Below are positions 49,615 through 58,359 of a DNA stretch of 64,000 nt, one piece after another. Location of the stretch: contig JACRLB010000016.1 of NCBI GenBank assembly GCA_016235445.1, positions 35,770 through 99,769 on the forward strand, given 5' to 3'. The position numbers and the translations under genes were made by a program. Numbering within the stretch: position 1 is the stretch's first letter; each line of letters opens with the position of its first letter. The DNA comes from Chloroflexota bacterium. GTDB taxonomy: Bacteria; Chloroflexota; Anaerolineae; Anaerolineales; Villigracilaceae. The notes under the pieces are model-generated. The model saw nothing but the letters and a program-made list of their open reading frames with translations, had not been told where the DNA came from and ran no database searches.

Positions 49615-50742
49615 ATGAAGATACATATCCGAAATGTTACATTTCTGTCATTGATTTTTGTTTTTTTCGTTGCGGCGGTAGTCTTGACGCCTACATATCG
49701 GGAGTTTGTCGAAGTAAGCGACTATGCCACCTCATCTTATGAAATAGAATATGCGGATACACTAACAGCCCAAGCTATAGCATCATGGACTTCTACAATT
49801 ACGTTAACCCCGACCATTACTCTCACTCCGAGCAGGACTCCATCGCCGACCTTATCCCCCACGATTACGTTAACTCCCACTGTAGCCCCCTGTATCTCGT
49901 CCGTCAAAGATGACATACTTACACCGATTTTATATGGACAGCCAAGCCAGACTGATACCCCGCAAAACCAAAAGTTAGTACGAGGCGCGGAAGTGCGATT
50001 ATATTTTAAGTTGAACGATGAGCCTTGGTTGCGTGCTTCAAGATATGGCGTTTCTTCTCCAGAGGGTTGGATCTATGAACCAGATCTTTCGCCTTCTTGT
50101 GGTAAATTGCCAGCAGTATCCTTGAAGTATATGGCTGAACCTGACTTTTCAATTCCCTTGATCGAAGAAAGTTTTTCAAGGATACCCGATGATTGGTTGG
50201 ATTCGAATGATAAACGGGTAACATTAACTCCATCGAAGGAAGATGGGTATAGTCAACTATGGCTGGACACCATTATGAACGGCGAGCCGGTTTTAGAAAT
50301 TCTTACTTTACAGCAAACTCGATTACCAGAACATTGGAAGTTATGGACAGCTCTTCAACGCGTCTCCTTATCTGGAAGAAGTTATATAGGCTTCCGAATT
50401 TATCCGGGTGACAAGGAAAATACATATATCGAGATACGCTTTTATCGGGAAAGCTGTAACTATGAATATGTTCAATCCATAGATGGGCAGGTGCAAACTG
50501 GTGTGCCAATTCGGGCGTATGACGGGTGTATCAGCGAATCAAAAGCCTTTATAACCTTGGAAGGTGAATTTGACCGTGCAAAGTCGTTGTTCATTTTAAC
50601 CCCCACGTATAATGGTCGAAGATTGTTGACGCGTGACTTTTCGGATGCCCAAGGTTTGTTTTCTTCTGGTAAGTTCAATATCATCAGTTCCGGCGTAGAA
50701 GGAACAGTGGATTACATCCTTCTTATGGAATCATCTGATTAA
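49615..50742 (+). CDS. Membrane-anchored outer protein with Thr/Pro stalk and SH3-like segment
   Basis: The 375-residue protein has an N-terminal anchor helix ('VTFLSLIFVFFVAAVVLTP'), a Thr/Pro stalk ('TSTITLTPTITLTPSRTPSP'), then an SH3-like stretch ('GAEVRLYFKLNDEPWLRASRYG', ~125-160) and a C-terminal beta-sandwich ('SYIGFRIYPGDKENTYIEIRFY'), similar to concanavalin-like folds. It is exported but held at the membrane. The start lies 8 bases after the previous stop. Function unknown; it has the sensor layout repeated in this locus. Confidence 0.65.
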   Translation: MKIHIRNVTFLSLIFVFFVAAVVLTPTYREFVEVSDYATSSYEIEYADTLTAQAIASWTSTITLTPTITLTPSRTPSPTLSPTITLTPTVAPCISSVKDDILTPILYGQPSQTDTPQNQKLVRGAEVRLYFKLNDEPWLRASRYGVSSPEGWIYEPDLSPSCGKLPAVSLKYMAEPDFSIPLIEESFSRIPDDWLDSNDKRVTLTPSKEDGYSQLWLDTIMNGEPVLEILTLQQTRLPEHWKLWTALQRVSLSGRSYIGFRIYPGDKENTYIEIRFYRESCNYEYVQSIDGQVQTGVPIRAYDGCISESKAFITLEGEFDRAKSLFILTPTYNGRRLLTRDFSDAQGLFSSGKFNIISSGVEGTVDYILLMESSD

Positions 50743-50758
50743 TGAAAGGCTTTCCATT

Positions 50759-51862
50759 ATGGAAGACGAAATTATTATTCCTGCAAATATACCTTATCAT
50801 ATTCCCCAGATTGCTTTATGGGGCCCACAATCATCGGGGAAATCCTGGCTGTTGTTTGCATTTCAGCGGCGTGTTCGTATGATTGACGAGTATCTCAAGC
50901 GTGGCTTGATAAATCAAGATTTCCGCATATCGTTGTCTGCCAGAGATATTGACGTCAAAGACGACGATCTCTCTCAGCCCCCTCCTGCCACTCAGGAAAT
51001 TATTACCAAACGCATTTTGTTTCAAAGGAATATGATTCCGTCGAAATCTTCCGTGCGAATGTCACTTCAACATAGGGTCAATACGCATTCCCACGAAATT
51101 AAGGTAATGGATAATCAGGGGCAGATGCTTGTGCCTGATATTAGTCTAAAACAAAAGAACGGTAATTCGGAAGAACATGCGAACTTGCAAAAGTCGGATG
51201 ATGATGCAATGAAAAGGGTTGAAGCAGCATTAGACTTTGTTGTCAGATCTCAGAATATCATAGTTGTCTTGGATTCTAAAGAGGAGAAGGAGAATTCCAA
51301 ATTTAAAATCAGCGAAAAAATCAAAAAATTCCTTGACGATAATGTCCTTAGAAGCGGACGTAAATATAATATTGCGTTTTGTCTTACAAAGGTGGATGCG
51401 CTTGGGGAGTTGGATATCCAAGGCTCGAGCGATGATGCTGTGCAGTCTTTCTTGATTCGCCAGCTTGGTTCTCGTGAGCAGGAAAAAATACTTGGTTTGG
51501 TACAGGAATTGCAACAGGATGGACATGAAGCAAGGCTATTTGCAACTTCCGCCTGTGGTTATATTTATATTCAAGATACGAGAAAGCGTGTTCCCAATCT
51601 TAAATTCAGCGGGGATAATAACAATAATAATAACTCTTCTATCATGGATCCTGAAGGGTGGAAACCTGAAGGCGTTGAAAAGCCCTTCTTTTGGCTTTTG
51701 GAAAAGATCGAGAAGAACCGTATCAGTCAGATCGAACAGAACGGGAACGGATATGAAAAGGTATTATGGAAGTCTCCCATGAAGGCAGATCGTATGGGGC
51801 ATTATTTGTCTTATGAATCCATCTTGCATTATGCCGATATGGGGGAGCGAAAATCGAATTAA
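50759..51862 (+). CDS. P-loop GTPase, copy 2 (no zinc ribbon)
   Basis: The 367-residue protein has Walker A 'ALWGPQSSGKSWLLFAFQRR' (22-29), 'VMDNQGQML' (G3 DxxG), 'CLTKVDALGEL' (G4 TKxD) and 'ATSACGYI' (G5). All five G motifs look better preserved than in copy 1. The end 'EGVEKPFFWLLEKIEKNRI' matches copy 1. It is soluble. It is followed 4 bases later by a protein placed like an adaptor for this GTPase. The family assignment (TRAFAC-like, distinct from Era/EngA) is inference from motif order. Confidence 0.78.
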   Translation: MEDEIIIPANIPYHIPQIALWGPQSSGKSWLLFAFQRRVRMIDEYLKRGLINQDFRISLSARDIDVKDDDLSQPPPATQEIITKRILFQRNMIPSKSSVRMSLQHRVNTHSHEIKVMDNQGQMLVPDISLKQKNGNSEEHANLQKSDDDAMKRVEAALDFVVRSQNIIVVLDSKEEKENSKFKISEKIKKFLDDNVLRSGRKYNIAFCLTKVDALGELDIQGSSDDAVQSFLIRQLGSREQEKILGLVQELQQDGHEARLFATSACGYIYIQDTRKRVPNLKFSGDNNNNNNSSIMDPEGWKPEGVEKPFFWLLEKIEKNRISQIEQNGNGYEKVLWKSPMKADRMGHYLSYESILHYADMGERKSN

Positions 51863-51866
51863 TGCC

Positions 51867-53099
51867 ATGGCAGAATTTAAGTTATCCTTTGTGGAGTACG
51901 GAAAATACTTTGAACCAGATCGCACCAGTGATTTCTTTGACCTTGCTTATACGGAAGATTTGGCAGGGCGGTCAAAACAATTTCGTGATGTGCTTAATAT
52001 GCCTGATAGCCAAAGAACCCCCTTTCAATATGTAAACGGGGAGAAACGAGTTTCTGCGGCATTTTTGCCGTATGAAAATGGATGGTTCTTTGCTCATATT
52101 CAAGCCCGACGCGAAGATGAAAAGTATCCGGTGTCAATGAATCGCCCTTTTTATCAAATACGGTTCGTTCCTTTGGATAGTTCTAAACTTGCAGAGGTGT
52201 TTTCAACCGAAGATTATGGTTTTTTTTCCTTTCTGCATATTGACAGAAGCATGAAAAATACCGTGTATGCTTTAAGAGATTATGTTGAAATTGAGGGTAG
52301 CAGAGATGCCATAATCATCGACGAGAGATATAACACAACCCTTCAGCCTAAGTTAATAAAAGACTATGATAATAACCTTGTCTCAAACATAGTAAATGCC
52401 CTTTCAGAATTACTCGAAAAGGAAAGGAATGGTTATGAAGTTCAGATAAGAATTATTTATAATGAAGAATATGAGTCTTTGGAAAAACGATTATTGTTGA
52501 TGGATGTTGTTCAACAAATGATTTATCCGAAGTACGGATGGGTTTCGTTTGCGCTTGATTATGTTAGCAGTAATGTCAGTCCGCCTCGTGTTCAATTCCT
52601 CTCCCGGAAAGATGCAAATAATGTTAAATATTCTGAGTTTGTTAAACCGGAAAACAGACAGGAGATAAACATTGTTGATATAAAAGAGGATATGAATTTT
52701 ACTGACAATGATTATGTCAGAGCAGTAAAGACTTTTATCAAAATAGAAGTTAATAATGGATTCCCAGTATACGAAGATCTGTTTTCAGATCGATTAAGGG
52801 AACTGATAAAGAAATATGATATTAGTGGTTTTGATCTTTTTCTCGTGCTTCATCGTAACAAGATCAATCCAGATCCATTTTATTGGTTATTTGTGAAAAA
52901 GAATGATTTTGATTATATTTTGGAAGAAATGTCTGAGCCAAGTATCCGAGGACTTTATAAAGTTTTACACAATATTTCTCACCCCAGGGTTTATCAGATT
53001 ATTATACAAATGGTTCGCAAACAAATGCCTGATGCCGGTAAAGCCTTTCATGATACCTTAGTAAAATATTCTGAAACGCCTCTTTTGTACGCAGAATGA
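51867..53099 (+). CDS. GTPase-neighbour protein, possible adaptor
   Basis: No confident family. The 410-residue soluble protein begins 'MAEFKLSFVEYGKYFEPDR', has 'PYENGWFFAHIQARREDEKYP' and a C-terminal helical part ('LYKVLHNISHPRVYQIIIQMV'). Its place directly behind a GTPase gene and before another unknown is like GTPase-associated adaptor proteins of predicted conflict systems (GAP1 type), but I cannot confirm similarity by eye. The ATG at 51867 is chosen over the track start because the latter lies 54 bases inside the GTPase gene. Its stop overlaps the next start. Confidence 0.55.
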   Translation: MAEFKLSFVEYGKYFEPDRTSDFFDLAYTEDLAGRSKQFRDVLNMPDSQRTPFQYVNGEKRVSAAFLPYENGWFFAHIQARREDEKYPVSMNRPFYQIRFVPLDSSKLAEVFSTEDYGFFSFLHIDRSMKNTVYALRDYVEIEGSRDAIIIDERYNTTLQPKLIKDYDNNLVSNIVNALSELLEKERNGYEVQIRIIYNEEYESLEKRLLLMDVVQQMIYPKYGWVSFALDYVSSNVSPPRVQFLSRKDANNVKYSEFVKPENRQEINIVDIKEDMNFTDNDYVRAVKTFIKIEVNNGFPVYEDLFSDRLRELIKKYDISGFDLFLVLHRNKINPDPFYWLFVKKNDFDYILEEMSEPSIRGLYKVLHNISHPRVYQIIIQMVRKQMPDAGKAFHDTLVKYSETPLLYAE

Positions 53100-56000
53100 A
53101 TATGAGCGAATTTTCGAATAAAATTCGGGAAGTACTGGAAGTCTTTCGCGCTAAAGGGGAATATGATGCATTGTCGAAAGATTTAGATATATTAATTGAT
53201 CTCTGTGATGCAGTTTGGAGGGATGGGAATTGGCAGGACAGGGAGAATACTGTATTCTTTTTTCATGATAACCATGCTCTTTCTGAAAATATTCCCGTTG
53301 AAATACTGGAAAACTGGGCTGTGGATGTACTGCGGAGTGGGAAGTTTCAAGATGAAAACCATTATGTTCGATTTTACGATCTGTTGCAGCGGGTAAAGAA
53401 GCCATCAAGAAAATTGGTTGGACTAGCCCTTGTTTATATCCTAGGGCTTGAAATTTCTCCAGCGAAGAAATATATTGAATTTAAAAAATGGATATTAAAA
53501 CCCGAATCCTCCTTTAAGTATGAGCTGGACACTGCGAAAGAAATCGAAAAGCTGCCTGATGAGTTTTCCCAGTTGGGGCTGAGCCTGACCGATATCGTCC
53601 AGCGTCAGTTTTTTGTGCTTGTGATGCGTTTTTACTATGAAAAAGGAAGTTTTCTCGATATAACAGATCGAGACATTGAAAACTGGCGATATGCAGTGCG
53701 AAATAAGTCGTCAAAAACAAAAGATCCATTGTTCGATCAATTTTTCCCTACTCAAGTTGAGGTAATTGGAGATTATATACAAAGTAAAAATCTTGGCGCA
53801 ATTCATCGTTTATTTGACAGGGGCTTTCTTAAAGATGAAGATGGCAAATTCTTGCCGAATGATGTGCTTTGGGGATGTATTCGTATATTTTACGATAACG
53901 ATGTTGAGCGCGCGGGAAGAGAAACCTTAAGCATACTGGTGTTTTGGGTTATGGAACGCCTTGATGATAAAAATAACCCCATCCCGCTCGATGTCATCCA
54001 GTGGATGTTAACCTCCGGCTTGGGATTTTTGAGAGAACTAAATTTTGAAGCGGCAAACAAGGTTTACAGAAGCTGTATATCCCATATTGAGAATGAGAAG
54101 GGGGAGATTCCCGGGTTGTTCTCTTTGGTTGGACAGATACCTACTAGTATTTATGAGGCGTGTTCAAGGAATAGACAATTATTCTTATTGGCTTTATTTG
54201 ATAAAACAAAGAGAAAAAACAAAAGCGAAAAAGATTATTTATCTGAAGTAGATGTTCGGGAATTGCATTCCATCTCAGAATCATCAAATGATAAGTATAA
54301 AGAATGGGGCGCCGAAGTATTCGAGTCGGCAAAAGAGAATAATTGGATACGACCAGAAAAAGAAAAAACGAAGGACTTTCATCCCAGTGATACGGCGCCT
54401 GAACTTGTGGGGTATAAGAAATTTGTGTCCAGATATCTTCACTCCCATGCTCCCGAAGATATCTGGTTAATTATGGAAACAATTCCTGAATTGCCATTGC
54501 CAATTCAGTTTTCAAGTTTTTTGAATTGGATGGAAGAGGCAAGAGATAATATAAAAGATATCGCCTCTGAAAAGCCTCAACAAAGTGCTGCTGCGGACCT
54601 GCACAATCTGAATTGGTTTCAGCGTTTGAAAAAGTGGTTCATTTCACTTGTTGCAAAAAATAGGAAACAGTCTGAATCAGGAGCGCCACAAGCAAGAGGC
54701 GAGAAGTCTCGCCACGATCATTGGGTTGATCTGGTAAAGATACTAAATGCCGATTCTGGTTATTTATATAACAAGTCAATTACGAGTGTAGTTCGCTCGC
54801 TTTTTCATCAGATTGATGAGCGTTTCTTGTTGATGTCCATTGGAACTTTTCTTCTGCATGGCAATTCTGTAAATGCTCTGTCTGCGGAAGATGTAGCGGA
54901 ATTGGCGAAAATAAACATAAAACGATTTGATGGTTTACTACCACTCTCGTTGGTCGCACAGCTTTCGCCTTATCTGTTGAAGACTCCTGCCGCAAGGAAA
55001 CAAGAGAGGCCAAAAAAACATATTGTGCAAGTGCCTGATCGCGAGAAAGCAACGATGGGCGGAAAGATGCCAATACCGCTATGGGTAAGGTGGGCTCTTG
55101 GTATAGCTGGGCTATTATTGATAATCTTGATTTTATGGGCAATTGGTATATCTAAAAATGTGGGAGCAGGTATTTCCGCTGCGCAAACAACGCAGGCAGT
55201 TGAGGTAACTTTGACGCCATCGATTGCTCCCCTGATTGGCGCTCCATCTTCGACTCCATCTCATACGCCTACTCCCACTTTGACTACAACACCAGCCCCC
55301 GTGATTGCAGAGTTCCAAGACTGGGATATATCTACATTGTTGCTCTATTCCCGACCTAAATCACTCAATAGTGATAAATATGAAATTGTTCATCTAAACA
55401 AGAAGGCCGAGTCCTCGGTGTTTTCACCTGGGGAAGAAATAATTTGGAAAGATACTTGCGAATCTTTAGACTGGCCTTTCATGAGTGTTTGGAAAAATAT
55501 CCCTAGGATTAATGCTGTTTGTTACAATGAAAAACAAACGTCGTGGCCTGTGTTGTTTAGCAATCTTTCAAATGATGGCGAAAAATTATTACTAGTTTCT
55601 GACAATGATTATAATAAACTAGAAAATAGCCCTGCTGAATTAGAAAATTCTCGAATTCGTTATTCTCCTAAAAATATACTTGGAGTTCTACTTCAGAAAT
55701 CTCCCCAAGAGTCAATAGCAACATCTCTATACCTTATTGAATCAGGAGGAACTTATAAGCTCTTGGATAATAAACTTGAATTAAGTAGTAAACTTGAAGC
55801 AAATGCAATAACTCAGAATATACTTACATACGATTGGGTTAAGGTTGATACGGTTCGGGATCCCAACGATCCAAAAAATAACCTAAACTATAATAAAGAA
55901 CGATTATTAATCGTGTCTGAAAACCAAGAGGGTAAAATTAGTTTGATTATTGTTTGGGTTGTGAAAGATAGCAACAATACTTTTGCGTTTTATAAAACAC

Positions 56001-56452
56001 AAACGATAGTCCCTTATGGATCGTTCGATTTTATAAAGGTTTTTGACATTGATGCCAGCCCTGATGGGAGTTCAATACTGGTTGCTGGGCAAATTTCGGA
56101 TGGCAGTCAAAATATATATATTTATAATTTTTCAGGAAATACCGACTCGGAAGAACCCACTTTCTCGTTCGACCAAGACTATCAATATGTAAATGTAAAT
56201 TTTTTAGATGATGTAACCCAGGTAAGTTGGTCGCCTGATGTCGATAAAAAACAAATTGCTATCGCTGGTAAAATTTTGGATAATTCGAAGTTGCCACAAA
56301 GCGTTGATCTCCAGGGTAGATCATGCGAGATTGGGTGCCTGTTTGTTGTTGACATAGAGACACTTAAGATGGGGCAACAGCCGAAATGGATTTGGATCAC
56401 AAGTATTATCAAAGGTATTCAGCATTTTTGGTGGACTCAATGGCCGCAATAA
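53096..56452 (+). CDS. Large membrane-spanning protein with helical inside and outer beta-propeller-like part
   Basis: Unrecognised overall. The 1118-residue protein has a soluble, mainly helical N-terminal region (~1-650), then one membrane helix (~660-685, 'VRWALGIAGLLLIILILWAIG'), a Thr/Pro stalk ('TPSHTPTPTLTTTPAP') and a ~400-residue outer beta-rich region with repeat-like blades ('FDIDASPDGSSILVAG', 'VTQVSWSPDVDKKQIAIAG'). So inner and outer parts are joined through the membrane. Its start overlaps the previous stop (ATGA), so it is coupled to the possible GTPase adaptor. Expected role: receptor for the GTPase pair (inference). Confidence 0.65.
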   Translation: MNMSEFSNKIREVLEVFRAKGEYDALSKDLDILIDLCDAVWRDGNWQDRENTVFFFHDNHALSENIPVEILENWAVDVLRSGKFQDENHYVRFYDLLQRVKKPSRKLVGLALVYILGLEISPAKKYIEFKKWILKPESSFKYELDTAKEIEKLPDEFSQLGLSLTDIVQRQFFVLVMRFYYEKGSFLDITDRDIENWRYAVRNKSSKTKDPLFDQFFPTQVEVIGDYIQSKNLGAIHRLFDRGFLKDEDGKFLPNDVLWGCIRIFYDNDVERAGRETLSILVFWVMERLDDKNNPIPLDVIQWMLTSGLGFLRELNFEAANKVYRSCISHIENEKGEIPGLFSLVGQIPTSIYEACSRNRQLFLLALFDKTKRKNKSEKDYLSEVDVRELHSISESSNDKYKEWGAEVFESAKENNWIRPEKEKTKDFHPSDTAPELVGYKKFVSRYLHSHAPEDIWLIMETIPELPLPIQFSSFLNWMEEARDNIKDIASEKPQQSAAADLHNLNWFQRLKKWFISLVAKNRKQSESGAPQARGEKSRHDHWVDLVKILNADSGYLYNKSITSVVRSLFHQIDERFLLMSIGTFLLHGNSVNALSAEDVAELAKINIKRFDGLLPLSLVAQLSPYLLKTPAARKQERPKKHIVQVPDREKATMGGKMPIPLWVRWALGIAGLLLIILILWAIGISKNVGAGISAAQTTQAVEVTLTPSIAPLIGAPSSTPSHTPTPTLTTTPAPVIAEFQDWDISTLLLYSRPKSLNSDKYEIVHLNKKAESSVFSPGEEIIWKDTCESLDWPFMSVWKNIPRINAVCYNEKQTSWPVLFSNLSNDGEKLLLVSDNDYNKLENSPAELENSRIRYSPKNILGVLLQKSPQESIATSLYLIESGGTYKLLDNKLELSSKLEANAITQNILTYDWVKVDTVRDPNDPKNNLNYNKERLLIVSENQEGKISLIIVWVVKDSNNTFAFYKTQTIVPYGSFDFIKVFDIDASPDGSSILVAGQISDGSQNIYIYNFSGNTDSEEPTFSFDQDYQYVNVNFLDDVTQVSWSPDVDKKQIAIAGKILDNSKLPQSVDLQGRSCEIGCLFVVDIETLKMGQQPKWIWITSIIKGIQHFWWTQWPQ

Positions 56453-56467
56453 CGAAGGGACTGGGAC

Positions 56468-57001
56468 ATGAATTCGGAAAAAGGGCAAACGCAGATCGGG
56501 ATAGCCATTCTTGTTACAATAGTTATTATTGTTCTACTTCTATGCGGTCTATTATTTTATTTTAGCAAGGGTCTTCCCCAAGTAGGAGACCCATTGGAAA
56601 GAGCTGTCGAATATCAGGTGGATTATGTAGAAGACGTTCCAATTGATAACTGTGATGGTAATAATCAGGTGGAATATGAGGATGAAAAAGAATACGCAGA
56701 AGAACACCTTATTAACGTGCATGGTGAAGGTATCGGAGGTATCGAGGCATTCCTTATTTCGCAAAAGATCGAAGTCCATTACGGTGTTCAGAATAAGGAA
56801 ATTATTCGGCAGCGAAAAAAACTTCACTTTTCCGCGGGTCCTGGGGAAAATATAATCTATCATATTAAATGGACATACATGTGGAAAAAGGGCGACGGTG
56901 TCGTAAAATATGCGGATGGGAGCGAGGAAATATATCAATTTGGCGTGCGGACCCAGCTTAATCCAGATGTTGCGATAGAGAAAATTGCTTGTAGTCCATG
57001 A
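56468..57001 (+). CDS. Single-span membrane protein, unknown
   Basis: The 177-residue protein has an N-terminal membrane helix ('IGIAILVTIVIIVLLLCGLLFYF') and an outer beta-sheet domain with 'DNCDGNNQVEYEDEKEYAEEH' and 'HIKWTYMWKKGDGVVKYADG'. No family was recognised. It lies 15 bases after its neighbour with AAGGGA upstream. Possibly an outer accessory of the preceding large protein. Confidence 0.6.
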   Translation: MNSEKGQTQIGIAILVTIVIIVLLLCGLLFYFSKGLPQVGDPLERAVEYQVDYVEDVPIDNCDGNNQVEYEDEKEYAEEHLINVHGEGIGGIEAFLISQKIEVHYGVQNKEIIRQRKKLHFSAGPGENIIYHIKWTYMWKKGDGVVKYADGSEEIYQFGVRTQLNPDVAIEKIACSP

Positions 57002-57056
57002 TTATAGGCATACTCAAAATTCCGCTGGCTGCGTAAAAACCTGTTTTCTAACACCC

Positions 57057-58325
57057 ATGAAAAGTTGTCTGGTTTGTGGTGAACGAATTGATGATGATAC
57101 TTCAGAATGTTTCAACTGCGGTGCTGTTGTCCCGCTGTCGGGACCTAAACGAGTTTCCTGGTTAAAAGACGCAGATAAAAGCCAATTATCGGTTTCTGCA
57201 AAGCCACCAAATAATGGAGGAAAATCGCAATCTTTATCCATTCGATTGATGGGGTTGTTTCTCTTAAGCTTGATTATTATTTTTTGTTGCAGGGTCAATA
57301 TTATGGGTGGGTTTGTTGATTGGTTTGTAAGTATTCTTCCAACTGAATCCTTTACTGCTACAGCGGTTCAACAGATTTCGACGACCACACCGGAGGATCA
57401 AATTCAAGAAACACATACTCCAAGACCTGAAAATACTGCAAATAATCCAGTAACCTTAACCGCTACTTCATTTATGCCAACGCCGCCCCAGGCGAATATG
57501 AAACCATCCGGTAGAATTGTGTTTACCTGTCAAATGCATGCCGAAGGGCGTAATCAAATCTGTATCATCAATGCTGATGGCTCCGCATGGGCACAGCTGA
57601 CCGATAATGACAAGGATAATTGGTACCCATCCACCGCGCCTGACGGGAAGAGTGTTATTTATTCATCCAATATTTCTGGAAGGTATCAGATATACGAGGT
57701 TGGCTTAGCTGGAGAACCCCCGCAACAGATAAACTATGATTTTGGTGGAAATTTGTTTGCCCCGGAGATATCCCCCGATGGTTCGAAAGTTGTTTTTACC
57801 CATGACGAGAGGGGAGAACAGGTGGTTTGGATCATGAATCGTGATGGGTCAAATCCGCATCGAATTTCTCCTGGTGATGGTTGGGATCCATCCTGGTCGC
57901 CGAATGGGAAGTTGATTTTATTCACATCATCAGCATCAAGTGATGGGTCTGTTCAATTGTTTACCATGCATGCGGATGGAACAGAAGTGAAGCAGATTAC
58001 TTTCATGAATTCTCTCCCTGGACGTAGTGATTATTCGCCATCAGGCAGTTCGATTGTTACATATGTTGGCAAGTATGGCGCTCGTTCGGTTTATCTGATT
58101 CCACTAAATGGGGATGATCCAGTGATGTATTCTTTTTTTCCCACATCCGCCTCCCCCAGTTTTTCTCCGGATGGCAAGTGGGTAGCTTTTACAGGATACG
58201 TGGATTATCCAGAAGATTTTGATCGTGGTTGTGAAATTTATATTATCAAGTTAGATGATCCTACAAAGATAATTCGACTCACGAATAATACCTATTGCGA
58301 CTGGCAACCCCGCTGGGGACCATAA
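57057..58325 (+). CDS. Zinc-ribbon, membrane, TolB/WD40-like propeller protein 1
   Basis: The 422-residue protein starts with a zinc ribbon ('CLVCGERIDDDTSECFNCG', cytoplasmic), has one membrane helix (~62-80) and a Thr-rich stalk. A TolB-like beta-propeller follows with repeating 'ISPDGSKVVFTHD', 'WSPNGKLILFTS' and 'FSPDGKWVAFTG' blades (outside). The start is uncertain: the ATG at 57057 begins the zinc ribbon but has no clear Shine-Dalgarno, and the track start is a TTG overlapping the previous gene. It is a sensor-like protein parallel to the next gene. Confidence 0.78.
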   Translation: MKSCLVCGERIDDDTSECFNCGAVVPLSGPKRVSWLKDADKSQLSVSAKPPNNGGKSQSLSIRLMGLFLLSLIIIFCCRVNIMGGFVDWFVSILPTESFTATAVQQISTTTPEDQIQETHTPRPENTANNPVTLTATSFMPTPPQANMKPSGRIVFTCQMHAEGRNQICIINADGSAWAQLTDNDKDNWYPSTAPDGKSVIYSSNISGRYQIYEVGLAGEPPQQINYDFGGNLFAPEISPDGSKVVFTHDERGEQVVWIMNRDGSNPHRISPGDGWDPSWSPNGKLILFTSSASSDGSVQLFTMHADGTEVKQITFMNSLPGRSDYSPSGSSIVTYVGKYGARSVYLIPLNGDDPVMYSFFPTSASPSFSPDGKWVAFTGYVDYPEDFDRGCEIYIIKLDDPTKIIRLTNNTYCDWQPRWGP

Positions 58326-58359
58326 CTTAGAAGAAATCGATTACGGAAATACAATTCTG

